A stretch of 64,000 bases of DNA. It comes from Arthrobacter sp. StoSoilB19. Lineage in GTDB: Bacteria > Actinomycetota > Actinomycetes > Actinomycetales > Micrococcaceae. The DNA is taken from positions 744,001-808,000 of the forward strand of contig NZ_AP024650.1 in the NCBI RefSeq assembly GCF_019977275.1, written 5' to 3'. The notes beneath the pieces are model-generated. The model ran no database searches. It was not told the DNA's origin and saw nothing but the letters and a program-made list of their open reading frames with translations. Shown one piece after another: positions 9,609 to 17,888 of the stretch (the stretch's first letter is position 1; every line of letters begins with the position of its first letter). Made by a program: the position numbers and the translations under genes.

Positions 9609-10271
9609 TCAGCTGTGTTCTGTCCCGGTGGGCTGCCATGCGCCCGTGACCAGGTAGGTCACCTTCTGGGCGACGGAGACGCCGTGGTCGGCGAAGCGCT
9701 CGAAGTAGCGGCTGGCGAGGGCCACGTCCACGGTGGTGGCGGGGGACTCGTGCCACTCAGGCGCGGCGATGGCCTTGAAGACGCTCAGGTGCAGGTCATT
9801 GATCGCCGTGTTGGCTTTGAGGATGTCCCTGGCCACCTCGAGGTCGCGGCTTTCAAGCAGGACGGTCAGCTTGTCGGCGATCTCCTGGTCGAGCTCGGCC
9901 ATCCGGTTGAAGGTCTCCGTCATGGACTCCGGAATCACCGTGGAGGGGTAGCGGAGGCGGGCCAGCTGGGCGATGTGGCGGGCCAGGTCACCCATCCGCT
10001 CGAGGGACGCGCTCATCCGCAGGGAACCGACGATCATGCGCAGGTCGCTGGCGACAGGACCCTGCAGTGCCAGAATGTCGATGGCCCGCTCATCGAGGCT
10101 GTTCTGCAGGAAATCGATGCGCGCGTCCGCGGCGATGACATCCTGGGCGAGGTCCACGTCCGCTACCTGGAACGAGGTAGTGGCCTTGTTGATCGCTTCG
10201 CTGACCAGTCGGGAGATCTCCACCAGCTGGTCACCGACCTGGGTGAGCTCTTCCTGAAAAACCTTACGCAC
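9609..10271 (-). CDS. phoU: Phosphate transport/signalling regulator PhoU
   Basis: A 220-residue helical protein with two PhoU repeats, each with a metal-binding-type signature (SLERMGDLARHI near residue 90 and FERFADHGVSVAQ near residue 193). It links the Pst transporter to the phosphate two-component system and keeps the response off in phosphate excess. I place the start at GTG 10271 (VRKVFQEEL) because AAAGGA lies just upstream and VRKVF is the standard N-terminus; the longer open frame to 10334 is not family-like. It is divergent from senX3 with a candidate PHO box between them. Confidence 0.94.
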   Translation of the reverse strand: MRKVFQEELTQVGDQLVEISRLVSEAINKATTSFQVADVDLAQDVIAADARIDFLQNSLDERAIDILALQGPVASDLRMIVGSLRMSASLERMGDLARHIAQLARLRYPSTVIPESMTETFNRMAELDQEIADKLTVLLESRDLEVARDILKANTAINDLHLSVFKAIAAPEWHESPATTVDVALASRYFERFADHGVSVAQKVTYLVTGAWQPTGTEHS

Positions 10272-10389
10272 GTAGGCGTCCTTTCCTTGGAACTCCCGCC
10301 GGCCGCTGCAGGGCAGCAGGAATCGTGTCGCCATTAGGCGCTCTGACCACCAACTCTGTCATCGCCCGGTAAACGATTATGCCCACACA

Positions 10390-10407
10390 GATGAACGTTA
10401 GTTGAAC
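10390..10407 (-). promoter_or_regulatory. Candidate PHO box (RegX3/PhoP-type site)
   Basis: On the minus strand GTTCAAC (10407-10401) is followed, 11 bases on, by GTTCATC (10396-10390). Directly repeated GTTCAnC units at 11-base spacing are the hallmark of actinobacterial PHO boxes. It sits in the 196-bp gap between phoU and senX3-regX3, where autoregulation is expected. Confidence 0.6.
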
Positions 10408-10467
10408 CGTTGGCCGGATAGGCCGGAAGTCGGCAGGGGGCTTAGGGCAAGAGCATAAAGTGGAGCT

Positions 10468-11709
10468 GTGGATCCTATGCTCATTGGTCTGGTTGCCGGC
10501 CTTATCGGCCTGGCGCTTGGCACGTTCGGCGTGCTTGCCTACCGGGTCAGCGAGAAGCAGCGCGAGCTGCTGGAGATCGACGCCGGGGAGCTGGCACTGC
10601 CGCCCGGCGCAGCGGAGGTGCTCGCCGTCGTCGGACGGGCTTTTGTGGTGCTGGACGACGTGGACGGCGTGGTCCGGGCCAGCCCCGCAGCGTACGCGTA
10701 CGGCCTGGTCCGCGGGCACACCGTGGTCCACAGGGAACTCCTGGACATGACCGCGGGAGTCCGGCGGGACGGCGTCATCCTGGAAAAGCAGCTCGAACTC
10801 CCGAGGGGGCCGCTGGGCAAGGGAACCATCATCGTCCAGGTGCGGGCGGCCATGCTGGGTGAGGAATACATCCTGCTCCTCGCCGATGACCGGACGGAGA
10901 TCACGCGCACCGAAGAGATCCGCAACGATTTCGTCGCCAACGTATCCCACGAACTGAAAACCCCCGTGGGTGCCATTTCGCTGCTGGCCGAGGCGCTCGA
11001 ATCCTCCGCCGACGATCCTGACGCTGTCCGCCGCTTCGCCAAGCGCATGCACAAGGAATCCGCCCGCCTGGCCGCCCTGGTCCAGGACATCATCGAACTT
11101 TCCCGCCTGCAGGGCGCCAGCGTGACCCAGCAGGGCGGCCCGGTGGACATCAACGCCGTCATCGCCGAGGCCGTGGACCGGTCGCAGCTTCCCGCGGAAA
11201 GCAAGAACATCAGCATCGTGGTGGGCGGCCGCACCGAGGGCAAGGTCTTCGGTGACCAGGACCTGCTGGTGACGGCGCTGCGAAACCTTATCGACAACGC
11301 CATCCGCTATTCACCCGACAACACCCGGGTGGGGATCGGTGTACGTTCCAGGGAAGGCGTAGTCTCGATTTCCGTGACGGACCAGGGCGAGGGGCTGACC
11401 CCTGAGGACCAGGAACGCGTGTTCGAACGCTTCTACCGGGTGGACGCCGCCCGTTCCCGCCAGACGGGCGGTACCGGCCTGGGCCTGAGCATCGTGAAGC
11501 ACGTGGCGTCCAACCACGGCGGCGAAGTGACCCTCTGGTCCCAGCCCGGGCAAGGGTCAACCTTCACCCTCCGGCTGCCCGAAATGGAAGGCCAGGACGG
11601 CGAGGCCGCGCCGGCCGGGCCGGAAGCACCGGCACAGGCGCCGGAAAAACCCAGTCTTACCCACCTACCCCGCGCCGCCGGCGCAACAGATCGAGGAGCC
11701 AGCGCTTGA
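10468..11709 (+). CDS. senX3: Sensor histidine kinase, SenX3 family
   Basis: A 413-residue phosphate-sensing kinase. One clear membrane segment lies at about residues 5-25, then a PAS-like sensor region (about 45-140). The phospho-accepting box is FVANVSHELKTPVGAISLL near residue 155. The ATPase domain has LRNLIDNAIRYSP (N box), DQGEGL (G1) and GTGLGLSIVKH (G2). The last 45 residues are Ala/Pro/Glu-rich and unstructured. It starts at GTG 10468 and overlaps regX3 by 4 bases. Neighbouring phoU and gpmA give the same order as in mycobacteria. Confidence 0.92.
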   Translation: MDPMLIGLVAGLIGLALGTFGVLAYRVSEKQRELLEIDAGELALPPGAAEVLAVVGRAFVVLDDVDGVVRASPAAYAYGLVRGHTVVHRELLDMTAGVRRDGVILEKQLELPRGPLGKGTIIVQVRAAMLGEEYILLLADDRTEITRTEEIRNDFVANVSHELKTPVGAISLLAEALESSADDPDAVRRFAKRMHKESARLAALVQDIIELSRLQGASVTQQGGPVDINAVIAEAVDRSQLPAESKNISIVVGGRTEGKVFGDQDLLVTALRNLIDNAIRYSPDNTRVGIGVRSREGVVSISVTDQGEGLTPEDQERVFERFYRVDAARSRQTGGTGLGLSIVKHVASNHGGEVTLWSQPGQGSTFTLRLPEMEGQDGEAAPAGPEAPAQAPEKPSLTHLPRAAGATDRGASA

Positions 11710-12386
11710 GCAGGATTTTGATTGTCGAGGACGAGGAGTCGTTCAGCGATCCCTTGTCCTATTTGCTGGGCAAAGAAGGGTTCGAGGTGGAGGTGGTGGA
11801 CAACGGCCTTGATGCCATCACCGAATTCGACCGCAACGGCGCCGACCTGGTGTTGCTTGACCTGCAGCTCCCGGGCCTCTCCGGCACTGAGGTGTGCCGG
11901 CAGCTCCGCCAGCGCTCAAGCGTCCCCGTCATCATGCTGACCGCCAAGGACTCGGAAATCGACAAGGTGGTGGGCCTGGAACTCGGTGCTGACGATTACG
12001 TCACCAAGCCCTACTCCTCCCGCGAACTGGTGGCCCGCGTCCGGGCGGTATTGCGGCGCCAGGGGGAGCCTGAGGAGCTGATTTCCTCAACCGTCCAGGC
12101 CGGTCCGGTCCGCATGGACATCGAACGGCACGTGGTGAGCGTGGACGGCCAGCAGGTCCTGCTTCCCTTGAAGGAGTTCGAGCTCCTGGAGATGCTGCTG
12201 CGCAACTCGGGCAGGGTGCTGACCCGCGGCCAGCTCATCGACCGCGTCTGGGGCTCCGACTACGTGGGCGATACCAAGACCCTTGACGTCCACGTGAAGC
12301 GCCTCCGCGGCAAGATCGAACCCGATCCGTCCGCTCCCCGCTACCTGGTGACCGTCCGCGGCCTTGGGTACAAATTCGAGCCGTAG
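11706..12386 (+). CDS. regX3: Response regulator, RegX3 family (OmpR type)
   Basis: A 226-residue DNA-binding response regulator. The receiver domain (1-120) has acidic pocket residues E8/D9 and phospho-acceptor D52 in LVLLDLQLPG, with the conserved Thr and Lys in MLTAKD and DDYVTKPY. A winged-helix OmpR domain fills residues 130-226, with KEFELLEMLLRN and KTLDVHVKRLRGKIE. The start codon is TTG 11706, inside a TTGA overlap with the senX3 stop, with GAGGAG upstream. It is the partner of SenX3 for the phosphate-starvation response. Confidence 0.94.
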   Translation: MSRILIVEDEESFSDPLSYLLGKEGFEVEVVDNGLDAITEFDRNGADLVLLDLQLPGLSGTEVCRQLRQRSSVPVIMLTAKDSEIDKVVGLELGADDYVTKPYSSRELVARVRAVLRRQGEPEELISSTVQAGPVRMDIERHVVSVDGQQVLLPLKEFELLEMLLRNSGRVLTRGQLIDRVWGSDYVGDTKTLDVHVKRLRGKIEPDPSAPRYLVTVRGLGYKFEP

Positions 12387-12418
12387 GCCGTACCGGGACT
12401 CCGTCAGCAGGCATAACA

Positions 12419-12448
12419 AAAGGGAGGAGCCAGTGGGCTCCTCCCTTT
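12419..12448. terminator. Bidirectional terminator after regX3
   Basis: AAAGGGAGGAGCC (12419-12431) pairs perfectly with GGCTCCTCCCTTT (12436-12448), leaving a 4-base loop. It is flanked by A/T on both sides and lies between convergent regX3 and the lipoprotein gene. Confidence 0.85.
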
Positions 12449-12475
12449 CGTTGTGTCCGGGGTTCCGGCGCCTGC

Positions 12476-13090
12476 TTAGCGGCTCGTGGCGGTCGCGGTG
12501 GCAGTAGCCGGGGCGGAGGCGCTCGAAGTGGCGCTGGTGGTTGCGCCGGCAGAGGGGGTGGCGGATGAAGAAGCGGACGACGAGGACGTTGCCGAAGCGC
12601 TCGGCGTAGGTACGTAGTCCTTGTACTCCTCCAGCGTGGCGTCCAGGACGGGAACCTTGACGGTGTTGCTGACGTTGGTGCCGTTCTCGCTGATCTTGAC
12701 GTCCACCAGGGAGCCGGGCTGGCCACCAGTGGTGCTCAGGATGGCTTCGTCGGACTTCTCGTTGAGGAGCGTGTACGAGTTGGCCTTCACCGGTACCTCG
12801 GTCTGCGAGCCCTTGGCGCCGTTGACCGTGAGCTTCACGTCCTTGGAAGAGGAGTTGTAAACGGCGCCGATCAGGCGGCCGGGCTTGTCCTCGCCGGTGG
12901 AAACAATCAGGATGTTCCGCAACTGCAGGGGACCGAGGTCCGCGCGGATGCCGTCCGAGGCGGAGTACTGATGGCTGGTCTGCTGGGGCGTGATGTAACC
13001 GCAGCCCGCGGTCAGCAGGCTGGCGCCAAGGGCAGCAGCCGTCAGTGCCAGTTTGCCGCGCTGGGCCCGGTTCATCGCAGTGGAACGCAC
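12476..13090 (-). CDS. Cell-surface lipoprotein with low-complexity C-terminal tail
   Basis: Up to 204 residues; MNRAQRGKLAL at 13075 is the more likely start because it gives a compact signal peptide. A lipobox LLTAGC follows near residue 29, so the mature protein is lipid-anchored. The middle (about 45-160) is a beta-rich domain with YNSSSKDVKLTV resembling small copper/PCu-type or DUF4352-like lipoprotein folds. The last 45 residues are almost only Ala, Ser and Thr, with some Pro. Orthologues occur across Arthrobacter relatives, sometimes misnamed as DNA methylase. Function unknown. It lies between regX3 and carD. Confidence 0.7.
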   Translation of the reverse strand: MRSTAMNRAQRGKLALTAAALGASLLTAGCGYITPQQTSHQYSASDGIRADLGPLQLRNILIVSTGEDKPGRLIGAVYNSSSKDVKLTVNGAKGSQTEVPVKANSYTLLNEKSDEAILSTTGGQPGSLVDVKISENGTNVSNTVKVPVLDATLEEYKDYVPTPSASATSSSSASSSATPSAGATTSATSSASAPATATATATSR

Positions 13091-13347
13091 GTCACGTACT
13101 CCTCGAGAAATTTGAAGTCTTTTTCAGCCCATAGCCTATCCGCAATGAGGGGCAAACGAGGATTCGGCGGTGTCACATCCACTGTGGGAGCGCTCACCTG
13201 ATGCACTAATCCTCCCATCCGTCAAGGGGGTGAAGGGGGTTGATTGGGCCCATTTTCCGCGTATTTTCGCGGTTGGAGGCCCTTTCTCCGGCCGGTCATA
13301 TGCCTGAATCGTGATAAACTGGTCTGCGGGAAAGGGGAAATGTCCAC

Positions 13348-13830
13348 ATGGTATTTGAGGTCGGCGAGACAGTAGTTTACCCTCACCACGGTGCTGCGAA
13401 GATTGAAGAAATCAAGATGCGCACCATCAAGGGCGAAGAGAAGATGTATCTCAAGCTCAAGGTGGCTCAGGGTGATCTGACCATTGAAGTTCCAGCAGAG
13501 AACGTTGACCTTGTTGGGGTCCGGGACGTAGTGGGCAAGGAAGGCCTGGAGCACGTGTTTGATGTGCTCCGCGCCGAGTTCACCGAGGAACCCACCAACT
13601 GGTCACGCAGGTACAAGGCAAATCTGGAGAAGCTTGCTTCCGGTGACGTCATCAAGGTGGCAGAGGTCGTTCGCGACCTGTGGCGCCGGGATCACGACCG
13701 GGGCCTTTCCGCAGGCGAGAAGCGTATGCTGGCCAAAGCCCGTCAGATTCTGATTTCAGAACTGGCGCTGGCTGAAAAGACCGACGAGGAGAAGGCTGCA
13801 AGCGTTCTCGACGAGGTCCTGGCTTCCTAA
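13348..13830 (+). CDS. carD: CarD family RNA polymerase-binding regulator
   Basis: A 160-residue protein that binds the RNA polymerase beta subunit and stabilises open complexes, notably at rRNA promoters. The N-terminal Tudor-like RNAP-interaction domain runs from [20 protein letters not shown] to about residue 58. The helical DNA-binding domain follows and includes [17 protein letters not shown], with the tryptophan that wedges at the upstream fork of the -10. Length matches the mycobacterial protein. The ATG at 13348 has AAAGGGGAAA upstream. A strong terminator follows. Confidence 0.95.
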   Translation: MVFEVGETVVYPHHGAAKIEEIKMRTIKGEEKMYLKLKVAQGDLTIEVPAENVDLVGVRDVVGKEGLEHVFDVLRAEFTEEPTNWSRRYKANLEKLASGDVIKVAEVVRDLWRRDHDRGLSAGEKRMLAKARQILISELALAEKTDEEKAASVLDEVLAS

Positions 13831-13837
13831 GAATTTA

Positions 13838-13877
13838 GCCCCGGCGGCACGCAAGTGCCGCCGGGGCTTCTTTTTTT
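13838..13877 (+). terminator. Rho-independent terminator of carD
   Basis: GCCCCGGCGGCAC (13838-13850) and GTGCCGCCGGGGC (13855-13867) form a perfect 13-bp stem with a 4-base loop, followed by TTCTTTTTTT. Confidence 0.95.
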
Positions 13878-13938
13878 GGCATCACCCGCCGGTGTCCAAG
13901 CCGCCTGACCGCAGTGGCGGCGTCGTAGGCTAGTCCGC

Positions 13939-14721
13939 ATGAGTGAATCACCCACGCGCCTGGTCACGGCCGTCATCCTCGTGGCCGCCGGTTCCGGGCA
14001 GCGCCTCGGCTACGGCATGCCCAAGGCCGCTGTTCCGCTCGGCGGCGAGCCCATCCTGATACATGCCCTGCGGGGCATTGTCGCGTCAGGAGTGGCGAGC
14101 CAGGTGTGCGTGGCGCTGCCTGCCGATGACCGGGGCCTGCGGGAGTTGTGTGACGACTTCCGTGGCGAGCTTGCCGATGGTGGTCCACTCCTGACGATTG
14201 TCGACGGCGGAGCCACCCGGGCCGACTCCGTCCGCGCAGGCATCTCGGCACTGATGGACGGCATCGAGGCGGTCCTGGTCCACGACGCCGCCCGCGCGCT
14301 CACGCCCGAATCCGTTTTCCACCGCGTCTCCGATGCCCTTGCCGCCGGCGCTGCCGCCGTCATTCCGGCGCTGCCCGTGGTAGACACCGTCAAAACGGTG
14401 GCCGCCACTACCGGGGAGGACGCGGCCTTTGCACCCGAAGTTGTCACGGGGACAGCCCGCCGCCAGGAGCTCCGGGCCGTGCAGACGCCCCAGGGTTTCC
14501 GGATCGGCGCGCTGCTGCAGGCGCACCAGGCCGCACAGTCCCTGGACCAGCAGCAGTCCGCGGCCGTCACCGACGACGCCATGCTGGTGGAGATGCTCGG
14601 CACCCCCGTCCATGCCGTCCGCGGATCAACGCAGTCCCTTAAGATCACAACGCCCCTTGACCTGATCTTCGCGGAAGGGCTCCTGGAAGGCCCGCTCGGC
14701 GCCCGGTGGGTGGAAGGATGA
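13939..14721 (+). CDS. ispD: 2-C-methyl-D-erythritol 4-phosphate cytidylyltransferase
   Basis: A 260-residue enzyme of the non-mevalonate isoprenoid pathway, joining CTP and MEP to CDP-ME. The CTP-binding loop is [18 protein letters not shown] (about 16-33) and [12 protein letters not shown] (about 114) supplies the conserved Asp/Arg. The C-terminal [13 protein letters not shown] is typical. An Ala-rich insert near residues 160-175 is common in actinobacterial IspD. Its stop overlaps the ispF ATG. Confidence 0.93.
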   Translation: MSESPTRLVTAVILVAAGSGQRLGYGMPKAAVPLGGEPILIHALRGIVASGVASQVCVALPADDRGLRELCDDFRGELADGGPLLTIVDGGATRADSVRAGISALMDGIEAVLVHDAARALTPESVFHRVSDALAAGAAAVIPALPVVDTVKTVAATTGEDAAFAPEVVTGTARRQELRAVQTPQGFRIGALLQAHQAAQSLDQQQSAAVTDDAMLVEMLGTPVHAVRGSTQSLKITTPLDLIFAEGLLEGPLGARWVEG

Positions 14722-15230
14722 GCGCGGAGATGGTTCTGCCGCGCACCGGGGTGGGAATCGACGTCCATGCCTACGCGCCGGAAGACTCGCCCCGGCCCCT
14801 CTGGCTCGGTGGACTCCTATGGCCCGGCGAACGGGGCCTCGCCGGGCACTCAGATGGTGACGCCGTCGCCCATGCGGCCGCGGACGCCCTGTTCTCGGCC
14901 GCCGGTATCGGCGACCTTGGCACCCACTTCGGCACCGACCGCCCGGAGTTCGCCGGCGCATCCGGCGCCACCCTCCTGGCCGAAGCCGCCCGGATTGTCC
15001 GGGCAGCCGGGTTCGAAATTGGCAACGTTGCGGTGCAGTTCGTGGCCAACCGGCCCAAGTTCGGGCCGCGCAGGGAAGAATCCCAAAAGGTCCTCAGCGA
15101 AGCCGCAGGCGCCTCTGTGGGCGTCACGGCAACCACCAGCGACGGCCTGGGATTCACCGGACGCGGGGAAGGCATTTCGGCGGTGGCCACCGCGCTGGTG
15201 TACCCCCAGCAGCCCCAGCCCATCAGTTAG
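14718..15230 (+). CDS. ispF: 2-C-methyl-D-erythritol 2,4-cyclodiphosphate synthase
   Basis: A 170-residue trimeric zinc enzyme, the step two after IspD in the MEP pathway. Metal ligands are visible in GIDVHAY (DxH, near residue 13) and in [19 protein letters not shown] (near residue 46). FGPRREE and [16 protein letters not shown] form the substrate and C-terminal signatures. I chose ATG 14718 in an ATGA overlap with ispD; a GTG at 14706 or ATG at 14730 are alternatives. IspE, the intervening step, is not in this window. Confidence 0.92.
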   Translation: MSAEMVLPRTGVGIDVHAYAPEDSPRPLWLGGLLWPGERGLAGHSDGDAVAHAAADALFSAAGIGDLGTHFGTDRPEFAGASGATLLAEAARIVRAAGFEIGNVAVQFVANRPKFGPRREESQKVLSEAAGASVGVTATTSDGLGFTGRGEGISAVATALVYPQQPQPIS

Positions 15231-15239
15231 TCTGGAGCG

Positions 15240-16697
15240 GTGACCCTGCGCTTCTATGACACCGCCTCCGCCGAAGTCCGGAACTTCGTCCCCATCGTCG
15301 ACGGCAAGGTCAGCCTCTACTACTGCGGCGCCACCGTCCAGGGCATGCCGCACGTGGGGCACATCCGCTCCGCCATCGCCTTTGACCAGCTCACCCGCTG
15401 GCTTGAGTACCGGGGCCTGCGCGTCACGGTCGTCCGCAACGTGACGGACATCGACGACAAGATCCTGGCCAAGTCCGAGGCTTCGTTCGCGCCGGACTTC
15501 AGCCCGGAGGTGGGCGAAGTGCCTCAGGAGGAATGGTGGGCGCTGGCGTACCGCTACGAGCAGGAATTCCTGAAGGCCTACGACACCCTTGGCGTCTCCC
15601 GGCCCACGTACGAACCCCGGGCCACCGGGCACATCCCCGAGATGCATGCCCTGATCCAGCAGCTCATTGACCGCGGCCATGCCTATCCTGCCCTGGATGA
15701 TTCAGGGGACGTGTACTTCGACGTCCGTTCGTGGGACACTTACGGCGCACTGACCCGGCAGAACATCGATGACATGCAGGCAGCGCCCGACGCCGACCCC
15801 CGCGGCAAGAAGGACCCCCGCGACTTTGCGCTGTGGAAGGGCTCCAAAGAAGGGGAGCCGGCCACCGCCAGCTGGGCTTCGCCCTGGGGGGCAGGACGGC
15901 CCGGCTGGCACCTTGAGTGCTCGGCCATGGTCACCAAGTACCTGGGTACCGCATTCGATATCCATGGCGGCGGCCTGGACCTGCGCTTCCCGCACCACGA
16001 AAACGAGATGGCGCAGTCACAGGCGGCAGGACACCCGTTCGCCAACTTCTGGATGCACAACGGCATGGTGACCTACCAGGGCGAAAAGATGTCCAAGTCC
16101 ATCGGCAACACCATCAGCCCCGCGGAGATGCTGGAACTCGCGTCGCCGCGGGTGGTGCGCTACTACCTCGGCCAGGCGCACTACCGCTCCATCCTGGACT
16201 ACCGGCCCACCTCCCTGCAGGAGGCCTCGGCCGCCGTCGAACGCATTGACGGCTTCATCAGCCGGGCCGTGCGTGCACTTTCCTCTGACGGAACCTACAC
16301 CCTTGCCACGGACGGGCTTGTTCCCGAGGCGTTCGAACGCGCCATGGATGACGACCTGAACGTCCCCCAGGCGCTGGCAGTACTCCATGACACCGTCCGC
16401 TCCGGAAACACCGCCCTCACTGAGGACCGGCTGGAGGACGCCCGGCAGGCGCTGCACCATGTCCACGACATGCTCGGGGTCCTGGGGCTGAACGCAGTCG
16501 AAGGCTCCGCTGCCGCGGCAACCCGGGAGGCCGAGGCCCTTGGCGTGCTGGTCGAAGCGCAGCTGGCCGCCCGCGCGGCTGCCCGGGCCCAAAAGGACTG
16601 GGCCGCCTCCGACGCCATCCGGGACACGCTCAACCAGGCCGGCGTCGTGGTGGAAGACGGCCCGGACGGCGCCACGTGGAGCCTCAAGCGGGACTGA
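15240..16697 (+). CDS. cysS: Cysteinyl-tRNA synthetase
   Basis: A 485-residue class I aminoacyl-tRNA synthetase. The zinc-site cysteine is in LYYCGATV (near 29), the HIGH-type motif is MPHVGHIRS (near 36), WHLECSAM and HHENEMAQS complete the zinc and active site, and KMSKSIGN (near 282) is the KMSKS loop. A DALR-type helical C-terminal domain follows. It starts at GTG 15240, ten bases after ispF, consistent with one operon. It is the protein-synthesis enzyme and not MshC, which is shorter. Confidence 0.95.
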   Translation: MTLRFYDTASAEVRNFVPIVDGKVSLYYCGATVQGMPHVGHIRSAIAFDQLTRWLEYRGLRVTVVRNVTDIDDKILAKSEASFAPDFSPEVGEVPQEEWWALAYRYEQEFLKAYDTLGVSRPTYEPRATGHIPEMHALIQQLIDRGHAYPALDDSGDVYFDVRSWDTYGALTRQNIDDMQAAPDADPRGKKDPRDFALWKGSKEGEPATASWASPWGAGRPGWHLECSAMVTKYLGTAFDIHGGGLDLRFPHHENEMAQSQAAGHPFANFWMHNGMVTYQGEKMSKSIGNTISPAEMLELASPRVVRYYLGQAHYRSILDYRPTSLQEASAAVERIDGFISRAVRALSSDGTYTLATDGLVPEAFERAMDDDLNVPQALAVLHDTVRSGNTALTEDRLEDARQALHHVHDMLGVLGLNAVEGSAAAATREAEALGVLVEAQLAARAAARAQKDWAASDAIRDTLNQAGVVVEDGPDGATWSLKRD

Positions 16698-16802
16698 TCC
16701 CCACCCGCCCCAGGGGACGGATCGCTTGCCGGCGCTGCCGATTTTTCTTCGGTCAGTAGACTGGTAGGCAGATTCAGTCAACACAATCAAGGGTGGAACA
16801 TC

Positions 16803-17792
16803 ATGGCCAACAATGGTCGCCGATCGGTTAAAGCGAAGAAGGGCCCAACCATCGGAACCGGTGGCCATGGCCGCAAGGCCCTCGAGGGCAAGGGCCCCAC
16901 GCCCAAGGCCGAGGACCGTCCGTACCACAAGGCACACAAAGCCAAGCAGCTGGCCGAGCGCTCCGCTGCCAAGCGCGGAACCGGTGCCCGCAGTGCCGGT
17001 GCCGCCAAGTCCGGACCCAAGGGCCGTGCCACCGAGGAAGTGGTGACCGGACGCAATTCGGTCGTAGAAGCGCTCCGCGCCGGCATCCCTGCCAAAGCCC
17101 TGCACGTTGCCATCCGCATCGAGATGGACGACCGGGTCAAGGAATCCCTGAAGCTCGCCGCCGAACGCGGCATCCCGCTGATGGAAACCGGCAAGGCGGA
17201 ACTGGACCGGATGACGGACGACGCCGTCCACCAGGGCCTGGTGCTGCAGATCCCGCCTTACGATTACCAGGACGCCTACGAACTGGCCGAGGAAACCGTG
17301 GAGAAGTGGAAGAAGGGGCACGTCGCCAACGCGCCGCTCTTCGTTGCACTGGACGGCATCACGGACCCCCGGAACCTGGGTGCCATTATCCGCTCCGTCT
17401 CCGCCTTCAGCGGCCACGGCGTGATCGTGCCCGAGCGCCGCTCGGTGGGCGTCACCGCCTCGGCCTGGAAAACCAGCGCCGGCGCGGCGGTCCGCGTGCC
17501 CGTGGCCCGCGCCTCCAACCTGAACAACGCCCTGAAGCAGTTCAAGAACATGGGCATCTTCGTCCTGGGGCTCGACGGCGACGGCGACGTTTCGCTGCCT
17601 GACCTCACCCTGGCCAAAGAACCGGTGTGCATCGTTGTGGGCTCCGAGGGCAAGGGCCTGAGCCGCCTGGTCCGTGAGAACTGCGACCAGATCGTCTCCA
17701 TCCCCATCGATTCCGCCATGGAGTCACTCAACGCGTCGATGGCAGTGGGCATCTCGCTGTACGAGGTCTCCCGCCAGCGCGCGGCGGGGTAA
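16803..17792 (+). CDS. rlmB: 23S rRNA (guanosine-2'-O)-methyltransferase, TrmH/SpoU family
   Basis: A 329-residue SPOUT methyltransferase expected to methylate 23S G2251. The first 80 residues are a basic Gly/Lys/Ala-rich extension, absent from E. coli RlmB but common in actinobacteria. A substrate-binding domain starts at VTGRNSVVEALRAG. SPOUT motifs are TDPRNLGAIIRSV (motif 1), CIVVGSEGKGLSRLV (motif 2) and IPIDSAMESLNASMAVGISLYE (motif 3), which ties the trefoil knot. It follows cysS after about 105 bp with its own GTGGAAC leader. Confidence 0.93.
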   Translation: MANNGRRSVKAKKGPTIGTGGHGRKALEGKGPTPKAEDRPYHKAHKAKQLAERSAAKRGTGARSAGAAKSGPKGRATEEVVTGRNSVVEALRAGIPAKALHVAIRIEMDDRVKESLKLAAERGIPLMETGKAELDRMTDDAVHQGLVLQIPPYDYQDAYELAEETVEKWKKGHVANAPLFVALDGITDPRNLGAIIRSVSAFSGHGVIVPERRSVGVTASAWKTSAGAAVRVPVARASNLNNALKQFKNMGIFVLGLDGDGDVSLPDLTLAKEPVCIVVGSEGKGLSRLVRENCDQIVSIPIDSAMESLNASMAVGISLYEVSRQRAAG

Positions 17793-17888
17793 GTACTTCC
17801 AGCCCGGTATCCCGGGATGGTTACCCGGCGCCGCTGTGGCGTACGGGCAGGTCAGGTGCCGCTGGCGGCTACTATTTAGGTGATGGTC

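Noticed and set aside
12476-13090. DNA modification methylase
   Set aside because: Relatives are sometimes given this name, but the protein has a lipobox and no methyltransferase motif.
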